Part shown: piece by piece, positions 37,225 through 46,084 of the stretch
Position numbering within the stretch: position 1 is the stretch's first letter
Layout of the letters: each line of letters starts with the position of its first letter
Assembly (NCBI GenBank): GCA_017879645.1
Contig: JAAEXZ010000002.1
Location: forward strand, 1-64,000
Length of the DNA: 64,000 nt
Direction: 5' to 3'
Source: Nitrosomonas sp.
GTDB lineage: Bacteria; Pseudomonadota; Gammaproteobacteria; Burkholderiales; Nitrosomonadaceae
Notes under the pieces: model-generated
The model's database searches: none
The model's input: the letters and a program-made list of their open reading frames with translations, nothing else
What the model was told of the DNA's origin: nothing
Program-made: the position numbers and the translations under genes

Positions 37225-39309
37225 ATGAATAATGCAATCAGCTTGTCAACTTTAGTAGATACGAACAACATCCGATCCATGGCGGGTCCGATGCTCATTA
37301 TCATGATCCTGGCAATGATGGTGTTACCCCTGCCGCCATTCATACTGGATCTGTTCTTTACCTTCAATATCGCGGTATCCATCATTGTGTTGATGGTGAG
37401 TCTGTATACCAAGAAAGCACTGGAATTTGCGGTGTTTCCGACCATTCTGCTGATTACGACCCTGTTGCGGCTATCCCTCAATATTGCATCGACCCGTGTG
37501 GTGCTGCTGGAAGGACACACCGGACCCGATGCTGCGGGCAAGGTGATCGAGGCTTTCGGCCACTTTCTGGTGGGAGGGAATTATGCGGTTGGGATGGTGG
37601 TATTCATCATTCTGGTGGTGATCAATTTTGTGGTGATCACCAAGGGTGCCGGGCGTATTGCAGAAGTGAGCGCACGTTTTACCCTGGATGCGATGCCGGG
37701 CAAGCAAATGGCCATCGATGCCGACCTCAACGCTGGCCTGATCGGTGAGGATGAAGCTCGTCGGCGCCGGGCGGTGATTTCCCAGGAAGCTGATTTCTAC
37801 GGATCGATGGATGGTGCGAGCAAGTTTGTGCGCGGTGATGCCGTCGCCGGTATTCTGATCATGTTGATTACCATCATCGGTGGTTTGATTGTGGGCGTCA
37901 TGCAGCATAATCTGCCACTTGCCGAGGCAGCCAAGAATTACACCCTGCTGACGATAGGCGACGGACTGGTTGGACAGATTCCTGCACTGATCATATCCAC
38001 CGCTGCGGGCCTGGTAGTAAGCCGTGTGACTACCGAGGAAGACATCGGCGAACAGGTGCTCGGCCAGATGTTCAACCGTCCGCAGATCCTGGTCATTACC
38101 GCCAGCATACTGGGTGTCATGGGGCTGATTCCCGGCATGCCCAATTTTGTGTTTTTGCTCATCGCTTCGATTCTGGGTGCGATTGCTTACATGAAACATA
38201 ACGCGGCACAGGTTCAGCCCGTGGCACCGGTAGCACCGCAAGTGCCGACGGTGGAGCGCATGGATGCCAGCTGGGATGATGTGACCCCCATCGACACGCT
38301 GGGTCTGGAAGTGGGATATCGCCTGATTCCCCTGGTCGACAAGACCCAACAAGGCGATCTGATCAAGCGGATCAACGGTATACGCCGCAAATTCGCACAG
38401 GAAATTGGTTTTCTGCCGCCTGTGGTGCACATTCGCGATAACCTGGAACTGCGCCCCAATGGATACCGCATCACGCTGAAAGGATCGGTTATCGGTCAGG
38501 GCGAATCCTATTCCGGCATGTATCTGGCGATCAATCCGGGACGTGTCACCACGCAGTTACCCGGAACCGTTACCAGCGATCCGGCATTCGGATTGCCGGC
38601 AGTATGGATCGAGGTGGCACTGCGCGAGCAGGCACAAACCAACGGCTATACGGTGGTCGATGCCAGCACTGTCGTTACCACACATATCAACCACTTGATC
38701 CACTCCCATGCTGCGGAATTGCTGGGACGTCAGGAACTGCAAAAACTGTTTGATCATTTGACCAAGCAATCGCCGAAACTCATCGAAGATCTGGTACCGA
38801 AACTGTTACCGCTGTCGACCGTGCAAAAAGTTCTGCACAACTTGCTGGATGAGAATGTACATATTCGCGATATGCGCACCATCATCGATGTGCTGACGGA
38901 ACATGCTGCGCAAACCCAGGATGCCACCGAATTGACTGCGGTAGTCAGAGTTGCCCTGGGGCGGGCCATCCTGGAGCAGTATTTCCCCGTCGATATGGAT
39001 TTGCAAGTCATGACACTGCATCATGATCTGGAAAACATTCTGACCCAGGTCATGCAGACGGGTACGGCACAGGGAGGCACGGGCATCGAACCGGGTCTGG
39101 CCGACACCCTGATCAAGGAAGCCAAGGTAGCCGCACAGAAACAGGAAAAATTGGGATTGCCGATTGTATTGCTGGTACCGGGAGCAATTCGCGCCTTGCT
39201 GTCCAAATTCCTGCGCCGGGCCTTGCCACAACTGCGTGTACTAGCCCATTCCGAAATTCCCGATTCCCGAAAAATTAAAATTTCTGCTGTTATTGGAGGT
39301 AGCAAATGA
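37225..39309 (+). CDS. flhA: Flagellar export apparatus protein FlhA
   Basis: The protein of about 694 residues has eight N-terminal membrane helices and a C-terminal cytoplasmic domain that docks chaperone-substrate complexes. Family motifs include LPLPPFILDLFFTFNI, FPTILLITTLLRLSLNIASTR, RFTLDAMPGKQMAIDADLNAG and LIDEDEARRRR-like GEDEARRRRAVISQEADFYG. ATG 37225 (MNNAISLSTLVD) is preferred to GTG 37210. It overlaps flhF by 4 bases (ATGA). Confidence 0.97.
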   Translation: MNNAISLSTLVDTNNIRSMAGPMLIIMILAMMVLPLPPFILDLFFTFNIAVSIIVLMVSLYTKKALEFAVFPTILLITTLLRLSLNIASTRVVLLEGHTGPDAAGKVIEAFGHFLVGGNYAVGMVVFIILVVINFVVITKGAGRIAEVSARFTLDAMPGKQMAIDADLNAGLIGEDEARRRRAVISQEADFYGSMDGASKFVRGDAVAGILIMLITIIGGLIVGVMQHNLPLAEAAKNYTLLTIGDGLVGQIPALIISTAAGLVVSRVTTEEDIGEQVLGQMFNRPQILVITASILGVMGLIPGMPNFVFLLIASILGAIAYMKHNAAQVQPVAPVAPQVPTVERMDASWDDVTPIDTLGLEVGYRLIPLVDKTQQGDLIKRINGIRRKFAQEIGFLPPVVHIRDNLELRPNGYRITLKGSVIGQGESYSGMYLAINPGRVTTQLPGTVTSDPAFGLPAVWIEVALREQAQTNGYTVVDASTVVTTHINHLIHSHAAELLGRQELQKLFDHLTKQSPKLIEDLVPKLLPLSTVQKVLHNLLDENVHIRDMRTIIDVLTEHAAQTQDATELTAVVRVALGRAILEQYFPVDMDLQVMTLHHDLENILTQVMQTGTAQGGTGIEPGLADTLIKEAKVAAQKQEKLGLPIVLLVPGAIRALLSKFLRRALPQLRVLAHSEIPDSRKIKISAVIGGSK

Positions 39310-40595
39310 AAGTAAAGCGATACGTTGCTTCCACATCCAAGGAAGCCTTGCGCCAAGTCAAGGAAGAATTGGGTGCTGATGCTGTCATCCTGTCGAACCG
39401 AAAAACGTCCAGTGGTGTCGAGATCATGGCTCTGGCCGAATCGGAAATGTCGAATCTCGTACAGGATCAACTTCCCGAAGCGCCGCCCGTTGCTACGAAT
39501 GTCATGCCTTATGAGTTACCGGAAGCAGGTGCATCGCATCCCTATGCCATGATGCAGGCTTTGACGCATAATCCCATGGGGATTGCAAAAGCGGGTGAAG
39601 AGGCGATTTCCTTGAACGTGGCACAGAACATCATCGCCGAAATTCATGCCATGCGCAGCACGATAGAAGATCAACTGGCGACCGTGGCCTGGGGGAACTT
39701 CACCCAGCGCAGACCGGAAAAGGTAAAAATTCTGCGCGCCATGCTGGATTCGGGTTTCAGTCCCATGTTGTCACGCCGTCTGGTAGACCGTCTGACGACT
39801 GAACTCGATTACGAGCAAAGCATGAAGCAGGCGATATCGGCACTTACCAGCAATCTGCATGCTGCAGCAAGCGATGAAATGGTGGAAAAGGGGGGAGTGT
39901 ATGCTCTCGTCGGACCGACCGGAGTCGGCAAGACCACGACTACAGCAAAGCTGGCTGCGCGTTGTGTGATCCGGCATGGTGCCGACAAGGTTGCGTTACT
40001 GACCACTGACAGCTACCGGATTGGCGGTCATGAACAACTCAGGATTTATGGACAGCTACTGGGTGTGCCGGTGCGCAATATCAAGGATACCGAAGATTTG
40101 CAGTTGACCCTGTCCGAGCTGAAAAACAAGCACATGGTGCTGATCGATACGGTGGGCATGAGTCAGCGCGACCAGATGGTGGCGGAGCAACTTGCCATGC
40201 TCAGTAATTGCGGTGCTGACGTCAAGCGGGTGTTGATTCTGAGTGCCGCGTCCAACGGTAAAACCCTGGATGAAGTGATTTCCGCCTATCAGAAGAATGG
40301 TATCTATGGTTGCATCATCACCAAGGTCGATGAAGCCGTCAGCCTGGGAGTAGTCCTCGATGTCATCATTCGCCGCAAACTGGTTTTGCATTACGTGGCC
40401 AATGGACAAAAAGTGCCGGAAGATATTCATGCAGCCAATCCGAAATACCTGCTGCAACGGATTTTCAATGCCACCCCGAGTGATTCGGCGTTCACGCTTC
40501 AGGATGCCGAGTTTGCCATGCTGATGTCGAGTAAGAGCATAGCCGAGCCGGCCCATGCTCAGGACAAATCTTTCGCGGGCTTCAGCTATGAATAA
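39306..40595 (+). CDS. flhF: Flagellar SRP-type GTPase FlhF
   Basis: The 429-residue SRP-like GTPase helps place the flagellum, mostly at the cell pole. The N-terminus MKVKRYVASTSKEALRQVKEELGADAVI is typical of FlhF. The G domain has [31 protein letters not shown] and IDTVGMSQRD, and later ITKVDEAVSLGVVLD. A variable linker lies between the two parts. The 4-base overlap with flhA and 8-base overlap with flhG indicate coupled translation. Confidence 0.96.
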   Translation: MKVKRYVASTSKEALRQVKEELGADAVILSNRKTSSGVEIMALAESEMSNLVQDQLPEAPPVATNVMPYELPEAGASHPYAMMQALTHNPMGIAKAGEEAISLNVAQNIIAEIHAMRSTIEDQLATVAWGNFTQRRPEKVKILRAMLDSGFSPMLSRRLVDRLTTELDYEQSMKQAISALTSNLHAAASDEMVEKGGVYALVGPTGVGKTTTTAKLAARCVIRHGADKVALLTTDSYRIGGHEQLRIYGQLLGVPVRNIKDTEDLQLTLSELKNKHMVLIDTVGMSQRDQMVAEQLAMLSNCGADVKRVLILSAASNGKTLDEVISAYQKNGIYGCIITKVDEAVSLGVVLDVIIRRKLVLHYVANGQKVPEDIHAANPKYLLQRIFNATPSDSAFTLQDAEFAMLMSSKSIAEPAHAQDKSFAGFSYE

Positions 40596-41487
40596 TAAAG
40601 TGATGATCAACGATCAGGCGGCAGGTCTGCGCCAGCTGGAATCCTATCAGGCTCCCGATTCCGCGCGAGTGTTCACGATAGCGGCTGGCAAGAGTCGTGT
40701 CGGAAAAACCAGTGTGGTCGTCAATCTGGCCTCGGCTCTGGCCAAGAATGGACAGCGCGTATTGCTGATCGACGAGAATCCTTTTGATAACAATATCTGC
40801 ACTTATCTGGGACTGCGTTCGCGATTCGATTTGATGCATGTCATCAATCGTGACCGGACACTCAAGCAGGTACTGCTGCAGGAATCCGAGAATATAGCGG
40901 TTTTGCCTGCCATGCATGGCATCCGGCAATTAAACAAACTCAACCCTTTCGAGCAGGAATGGTTGGTGAAGAATTTTACGGAACTGGTGCAATCCGTCGA
41001 CATCATCCTGATTGACACGGCCATGGCGGGCACGACCCATGTACTACCGCTCAGTCTGGCATCGGAACAGGTCATGATCGTTACCTCGGGGTCAGCCGTG
41101 TCGCTTACCGGTGCTTATGCACTGATCAAGATCATGAGCCAGGAATATGCAAAAAAACATTTCCTCATCCTGGTCAACAAAGTCGAATCGGAAGCCGAGT
41201 CGGAATCGATCTACCATAATCTGTGCCAGGTTACCAATGCGTATTTGTCCGTTTCTCTGGAATATATCGGTTATATCGAAAGGGATGAGAAATTGCAGAG
41301 CGCCACGCAATTATCCAAATCCGTCATCGATGCATTCCCTGCAGCACCTTCGGCATCGTGTTTTAGGCAACTGGCGTTTGATATTCTGCGCACTTCCTGT
41401 CCCGACAAGTACAGTGGCGGAATCGAAGATTTCATGCAGCGTTTAATCCGAACCAGTCATCTCAGTATGGCAAATCTTACGGTGTAA
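40588..41487 (+). CDS. flhG: MinD/ParA-like flagellar number regulator FlhG (FleN), divergent
   Basis: The 299-residue ATPase of the MinD family follows flhF, where FlhG/FleN limits flagellar number. The deviant Walker A is GKSRVGKTS (about residue 34); it keeps both Lys but loses the usual GG. Switch I reads DENPFDNNICTYLGL and switch II DIILIDTAMAGTTHVLP. Both differ from the DADLGLAN and DTGAG forms of typical family members. The C-terminus lacks an obvious membrane-binding helix. ATG 40588 is preferred over TTG 40555 inside flhF. Confidence 0.87.
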   Translation: MNNKVMINDQAAGLRQLESYQAPDSARVFTIAAGKSRVGKTSVVVNLASALAKNGQRVLLIDENPFDNNICTYLGLRSRFDLMHVINRDRTLKQVLLQESENIAVLPAMHGIRQLNKLNPFEQEWLVKNFTELVQSVDIILIDTAMAGTTHVLPLSLASEQVMIVTSGSAVSLTGAYALIKIMSQEYAKKHFLILVNKVESEAESESIYHNLCQVTNAYLSVSLEYIGYIERDEKLQSATQLSKSVIDAFPAAPSASCFRQLAFDILRTSCPDKYSGGIEDFMQRLIRTSHLSMANLTV

Positions 41488-41493
41488 TTGACT

Positions 41494-42210
41494 ATGTATA
41501 CAGCAACCGGTGTTGGAAAAATCGATAAGGATCAGTTCATAACGGAGTTTAGTCCGCTGGTGAAACGTATCGCCTACCACATGATGACGCGTCTGCCTGC
41601 GAGCGTGCAAGTCGATGACCTCATTCAGGCAGGCATGATCGGGTTGCTGGATGCCATCAATCGTTATGAAGGATCATACGGTCGGCAATTCGAGAGCTAT
41701 GCGGCACAGCGCATTCGTGGCTCGATTCTGGATGAATTGCGTGAAGCCGACTGGTTGCCGCGAAGCCTGCGTAAAAAAATGCGCCGGATCGAGTCTGCCG
41801 TGACGAGTCTGGAACAGCGTCTCGGTTGCTCGCCCAGTGAACAGGATCTGGCCGAGGAACTCGATATGTCGCTCGATGAATATCACGAAACACTGCAAAG
41901 TGCGCGCGGTGCCCAACTGATCTATTACGAAGATTTTCAGCAGGACGACGAGGAACCATTTCTGGATCGCTTGCTGGTCGATTCTTCCGGAGATCCCATC
42001 AATGCATTGCTGGATGAGAATTTCAGAAAACAATTGATCGCTGCAATCGACAATCTTCCACCACGTGAAAAACAGGTGATGGGGATGCATTACGAACAGG
42101 AAATGAATCTCAGGGAAATTGGTGAGGTGCTGGGTGTGAGCGAATCCCGGGTATGCCAGCTTCACACGCAGGCGATAGGACGGTTGCGCAGTCGTATGCG
42201 TAATACCTGA
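41494..42210 (+). CDS. fliA: RNA polymerase sigma factor for flagellar genes (sigma-28)
   Basis: The 238-residue FliA directs transcription of late flagellar genes. Region 2 shows VKRIAYHMMTRLPASVQVDDLIQAGMIGLLDAI, region 3 RGSILDELREADWLPRSLRKK, and region 4 NLPPREKQVMGMHYEQEMNLREIGEVLGVSESRVCQLH. ATG 41494 gives MYTATGVGKIDK; a TTG at 41488 is in frame. It lies 6 bases after flhG. No FlgM-like gene was seen in the window. Confidence 0.96.
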   Translation: MYTATGVGKIDKDQFITEFSPLVKRIAYHMMTRLPASVQVDDLIQAGMIGLLDAINRYEGSYGRQFESYAAQRIRGSILDELREADWLPRSLRKKMRRIESAVTSLEQRLGCSPSEQDLAEELDMSLDEYHETLQSARGAQLIYYEDFQQDDEEPFLDRLLVDSSGDPINALLDENFRKQLIAAIDNLPPREKQVMGMHYEQEMNLREIGEVLGVSESRVCQLHTQAIGRLRSRMRNT

Positions 42211-42251
42211 TGGCGGGATGGGAACATTCTCTTTGACTCAGTGAATGGTCG

Positions 42252-43010
42252 ATGAATAAAAAAGCAAGAGTGGATTGGAACAGTATTGGGGGTATCGTGC
42301 TGGCCTTTGTCGCCATTATCGGTGGACAAGTGCTGGAAGGCGGCCATGTCGGATCCCTGGTTCAGGCTGCAGCGTTTCTGATCGTCATGGGTGGAACCAT
42401 CGGAGCGGTACTGTTGCAAAGTCCGATCAAGATATTTCTGAATGGTTTGCGCATGAGCAAATGGGTGGTATTTCCGCCGGTTCATGCACCACAGGAACTG
42501 ATCAAGCAAATCATCGGCTGGTCCAATATTGCGCGGAAAGAAGGGTTGTTGGCACTGGAAATGCAAGCGGCTACTGCCAAAGATCCACTGGCAAGAAAGG
42601 GGCTGCAACTTCTGGCGGATGGCAGCAGTGGAGAAAAGCTGCGTGAGGTGCTGGAAATCGATGTTTCCGCTCAGGAAGACTATCAAAAGCAGTCTGCCCG
42701 TATCTGGGAGGCGGCCGGTGGCTATGCGCCCACGATAGGGATTCTGGGTGCTGTTTTGGGACTGATTCATGTCATGGAAAATTTAAGTGACCCAAGTCTG
42801 CTGGGAAGCGGTATTGCGGTTGCGTTTGTGGCTACCATTTATGGTGTGGCTCTGGCCAATCTGGTTTTTCTGCCGATTGCCAACAAGCTCAAGATACTGA
42901 TTGCCGAGCAAGTCGTTTTACAGGAAATCTTGCTCGATGGCTTTGTTGCCATTGCCAATGGAGAAAATCCAAGATTCATCGAGAACCGGTTGAAAGGCTA
43001 TTTCATTTAG
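42252..43010 (+). CDS. motC: Flagellar motor stator protein MotC (MotA family)
   Basis: The 252-residue protein has four membrane helices and belongs to the MotA/TolQ/ExbB channel family. The N-terminus IGGIVLAFVAIIGGQVLEGGHVGSL resembles Pseudomonas MotC. The cytoplasmic loop carries charged residues for torque (GSSGEKLREVLEIDVSAQED). The Pro/Gly motif APTIGILGAVLGLI lies in the third helix. It begins 41 bases after fliA and precedes motD, as a stator pair. Confidence 0.95.
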   Translation: MNKKARVDWNSIGGIVLAFVAIIGGQVLEGGHVGSLVQAAAFLIVMGGTIGAVLLQSPIKIFLNGLRMSKWVVFPPVHAPQELIKQIIGWSNIARKEGLLALEMQAATAKDPLARKGLQLLADGSSGEKLREVLEIDVSAQEDYQKQSARIWEAAGGYAPTIGILGAVLGLIHVMENLSDPSLLGSGIAVAFVATIYGVALANLVFLPIANKLKILIAEQVVLQEILLDGFVAIANGENPRFIENRLKGYFI

Positions 43011-43053
43011 CTGGATGACTATGGCTTAGTTTTGGTACGGTTGATAAAAGATC

Positions 43054-43851
43054 ATGTCCAGGAAACGCAGAAGAGGTGAGGGCGAAGCGCACGAAAATCA
43101 CGAAAGGTGGCTTGTTTCCTATGCTGACTTTATCACCCTGTTATTTGCCTTCTTTGTGGTGATGTATGCCGTATCCTCGATAAACGAAGGAAAATACCGT
43201 GTTCTCAGCCAGTCGCTAGTGAGCGCTTTCAAAAGCAATCAAACCGCGAACCTGGTCGAATCGAAATCGGCGGAATTTTCCGCGATCCAATTACCACAAC
43301 AGGCTGATTCTGCAAAAACAATCACTGAATCCAGTATACAAAATGCCAGGAAGCAGAAAAAAATGCAGCATATGGCAAAAAGCATTTTGCAGGCACTGGA
43401 ACCTCTGGTTAAGGATGGTCAAGTCAGAGTAACGCAGAGTGCTGTCGGCATTACTGTGGAAATCAATGCGAGTGTACTTTTTTCACCGGGGCAGGCCAAG
43501 CTGGCGGAAAATTCCATGGTGGCGCTTCAGGCTGTGGCGCATGTCGTCAAGGACCATGAGCATGAAATTCATGTCGAGGGTCATACCGATAACATGCCGA
43601 TTCATAATGACAATTTCCCATCGAACTGGGAGTTGTCGACAGCACGTGCGAGCAGTGTCATCCGTTTGTTCGTGGAAAATGGTGTGGATGCGCATCGACT
43701 GACGGCAATCGGGTATGGTGAGAACAGACCGATTGAATCCAACGAAACCGCAGAGGGTCGCAAGAGAAATCGGCGCGTAACTGTGATGATTCTGGCTGCG
43801 GATCCAAACAGGGTCACCGAATTACCCATTCATGACGAGCCAGTCGAGTAG
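43054..43851 (+). CDS. motD: Flagellar motor stator protein MotD (MotB family)
   Basis: The 265-residue protein has a basic N-terminus (MSRKRRRGEGEAHENHERWL), one membrane helix with the ion-binding Asp25 in SYADFITLLFAFFVVMYAVSS, and an OmpA-like peptidoglycan-binding domain. The latter shows HVEGHTDNMP, NWELSTARASSVIR and RLTAIGYGENRP. The sequence closely follows Pseudomonas MotD rather than E. coli MotB. The ion (H+ or Na+) is not decided by sequence alone. Confidence 0.95.
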   Translation: MSRKRRRGEGEAHENHERWLVSYADFITLLFAFFVVMYAVSSINEGKYRVLSQSLVSAFKSNQTANLVESKSAEFSAIQLPQQADSAKTITESSIQNARKQKKMQHMAKSILQALEPLVKDGQVRVTQSAVGITVEINASVLFSPGQAKLAENSMVALQAVAHVVKDHEHEIHVEGHTDNMPIHNDNFPSNWELSTARASSVIRLFVENGVDAHRLTAIGYGENRPIESNETAEGRKRNRRVTVMILAADPNRVTELPIHDEPVE

Positions 43852-43916
43852 TTTTCTGCTTCAGGTTTTGATACAGATTCAGTTCATCTGAGTCGAGCTG
43901 GCCAGACAAGCATTAA

Positions 43917-43945
43917 TTGTTCGTTGCTTGCCGATCGGCTATAGT
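43917..43945 (+). promoter_or_regulatory. Sigma-70-like promoter for the GNAT-dapF genes
   Basis: TTGTTC (43917-43922) and TATAGT (43940-43945) are separated by 17 bases, a normal spacing. Transcription would start near 43952, about 47 bases before ATG 43999. Within the spacer CAAGCA (43907-43912) and TGCTTG (43925-43930) form an inverted repeat that overlaps the -35. It marks the boundary between the motility block and the housekeeping genes. Confidence 0.4.
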
Positions 43946-43998
43946 AGTCGCTACCCGTGACAAATGTTTCCAAGTCCCGCATCCATTCGAAAGTGTAG

Positions 43999-44526
43999 AT
44001 GAACGCTCCATTGCCTGAAATCCTTCCCTTGGCTTCACATGAAACGGGAACCGTTTCATTACTCGCGGATACCATTTGGCGTCATCACTATGCCACGATT
44101 ATTTCATCGGCCCAGGTTGAATACATGCTCGCGCAGCGTTACCAGCCCGATTTGATCCAGAGTCAGCTTGCTGATCCCCATATTTGGTGGAGAAAACTGG
44201 TGCTCGCAGACAGGATTATTGGTTTCTCCTGTTATATGCGCACCTCGAAACCTGAAGAACTCAAGATCGACAAGTTTTACATTCATTGCGATCATCATCG
44301 GCAAGGTTATGGTGCAATGATTGTGGCTGATGCTGTTAAAATATTGCACGAGCTCGATTTACAAACATTGATTTTGACCGTCAACAAACACAATCATGCG
44401 GCTATTTCGGCCTACCGGCATTACGGATTCGAAATTATAGCGGATAGCGTGGTCGATATTGGAGGCGGGTTCGTGATGAATGATTATTTGATGACCTTGA
44501 CTCACTGGAAGCGCTGGGACAGTTGA
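43999..44526 (+). CDS. GNAT family N-acetyltransferase
   Basis: The 175-residue protein shows the GNAT core: KIDKFYIHCDHHRQGYGAMIV (acetyl-CoA-binding motif A, R/Q-x-x-G-x-G/A), then LQTLILTVNKHNHAAISAYRHYGFEII. The acceptor is unknown. It stops 3 bases before dapF and is probably cotranscribed with it. ATG 43999 follows a region with no strong ribosome site. Confidence 0.87.
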   Translation: MNAPLPEILPLASHETGTVSLLADTIWRHHYATIISSAQVEYMLAQRYQPDLIQSQLADPHIWWRKLVLADRIIGFSCYMRTSKPEELKIDKFYIHCDHHRQGYGAMIVADAVKILHELDLQTLILTVNKHNHAAISAYRHYGFEIIADSVVDIGGGFVMNDYLMTLTHWKRWDS

Positions 44527-44529
44527 CCG

Positions 44530-45357
44530 ATGAAGCTGAAATTCACCAAAATGCACGGATTGGGCAATGATTTTGTGGTTCTGGACGGAATACATCAATC
44601 CTTCGATCTGAATCAGCAGCAAATCCGTTTTTTGGCCGATCGGCATTTCGGCATCGGATGTGATCAGATTCTGCTGGTTGAGAAAGCGCAAGGATCGGCC
44701 GATTTTCGCTATCGCATTTTCAATGCGGACGGCGGGGAAGTCGAGCAGTGCGGTAATGGCGCCCGGTGTTTTGTGCGCTACGTACATGACCATGCCTTAA
44801 CCCGGAAACAGGAAATTCAAATCGAAACATTGGGTGGTGTGATTTCGCCCAAACTGGAAGTCAATGGCGCGGTGACTGTCAACATGGGTAAACCGATTTT
44901 TGAACCCAGGGATATTCCGTTTGTTGCCGATCGGCGGGCATTGATCTATAACCTGACTTTGGATGATGGGGAAGTCGAGATCAGTGCGCTATCGATGGGT
45001 AATCCGCATGCCGTTCGAATTGTCGAGGATATCGATGCTGCACCGGTCACTACCGAAGGTGCGAAAATCGAAGTTCATCCGCGATTTCCCAGAAAAGTGA
45101 ATGTGGGTTACATGCAAATCATGGATCGTGATCGTGTCAGGCTGCGCGTTTTTGAACGTGGTGCGGGCGAAACGCTTGCTTGTGGTACCGGCGCGTGTGC
45201 GGCAGTTGTCGCCGGCATTGCGCGTGATTTGCTGGACAAACAGGTGGTTGTTAGTACGCGCGGTGGCGATTTAACCATAGTCTGGAAAGGAGAAAATGAA
45301 CCGGTCCTGATGACAGGACCTGCTGTTACCGTTTTTGAAGGCGAAATCAATTTATAA
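44530..45357 (+). CDS. dapF: Diaminopimelate epimerase
   Basis: The 275-residue enzyme interconverts LL- and meso-diaminopimelate for lysine and peptidoglycan synthesis. Both catalytic Cys are visible: Cys74 in [11 protein letters not shown] and the second in [12 protein letters not shown]. Other motifs are [20 protein letters not shown] and SMGNPHAV. The start ATG 44530 gives the family N-terminus [10 protein letters not shown]. It heads the common dapF-DUF484-xerC order. Confidence 0.97.
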   Translation: MKLKFTKMHGLGNDFVVLDGIHQSFDLNQQQIRFLADRHFGIGCDQILLVEKAQGSADFRYRIFNADGGEVEQCGNGARCFVRYVHDHALTRKQEIQIETLGGVISPKLEVNGAVTVNMGKPIFEPRDIPFVADRRALIYNLTLDDGEVEISALSMGNPHAVRIVEDIDAAPVTTEGAKIEVHPRFPRKVNVGYMQIMDRDRVRLRVFERGAGETLACGTGACAAVVAGIARDLLDKQVVVSTRGGDLTIVWKGENEPVLMTGPAVTVFEGEINL

Positions 45358-45376
45358 CCTACCCAAGGAATAGTAA

Positions 45377-46084
45377 ATGAAACCGGAAGATGTAGCAGGT
45401 TACCTACAGCAACACCCCGAATTTTTCAATGAATACGCCGAAATTCTGGCAGATATTCACATTCCTAGCCCTCACGACGAGAGAGTGATTTCGATTCATG
45501 AACGGCAGGTTTTATCATTGCGGGAAAGAAACCACATCCTGCAGAACAAGCTGCTCGAATTGATCAGTTTTGGGGAAGAAAATGATGCGATCAGTGAAAA
45601 AATGCATCGTCTGGTCATTGCATTGCTCTCTGTTTCGGATCTGGATGAGTTGTTTACCACGCTGTATTTCAGCCTGAAGGAAGACTTTACCGTGCCACTG
45701 GTTACCGTGCGCTTCTGGAATCTTTCCTGTGGAGGAAATCTGCGCGAGGAATTTGGTACCACCAGCGAGGATGTGCACACTATCGCGGAGAGTCTTTCAC
45801 AGCCTTATTGTGGGAACCATGTTGCCGATGAAATCAGGCAGTGGTTCGGTGAAAGTGCCTGTCACCTGAATTCTTTCGCCATGATTCCACTGCGCGCAAC
45901 GCGATCCATTGGATTGCTTGTTCTTGGCAGTCCGGATGCCACACGGTTTTATCCGGAGATGGGGACATTGCATTTGAAACGCCTTGGGGAACTGGTCAGT
46001 ACCGCTGTAACACGGCATGACGAAACCAATGTCCTGAGTGATACTGCGATAGATGATCAGACAACCAGTGAGCAGCAAACCTGA
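45377..46084 (+). CDS. DUF484 family protein
   Basis: The 235-residue protein matches DUF484, whose members lie between dapF and xerC in many proteobacteria. It begins MKPEDVAGYLQQHPEFFNEYAEIL, continues ISIHERQVLSLRERNHILQNKL, and ends in a GAF-like domain (SIGLLVLGSPDATRFYPEMGTLHLKRLGELV). Its biochemical role is unknown. It overlaps xerC by 32 bases. Confidence 0.92.
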   Translation: MKPEDVAGYLQQHPEFFNEYAEILADIHIPSPHDERVISIHERQVLSLRERNHILQNKLLELISFGEENDAISEKMHRLVIALLSVSDLDELFTTLYFSLKEDFTVPLVTVRFWNLSCGGNLREEFGTTSEDVHTIAESLSQPYCGNHVADEIRQWFGESACHLNSFAMIPLRATRSIGLLVLGSPDATRFYPEMGTLHLKRLGELVSTAVTRHDETNVLSDTAIDDQTTSEQQT

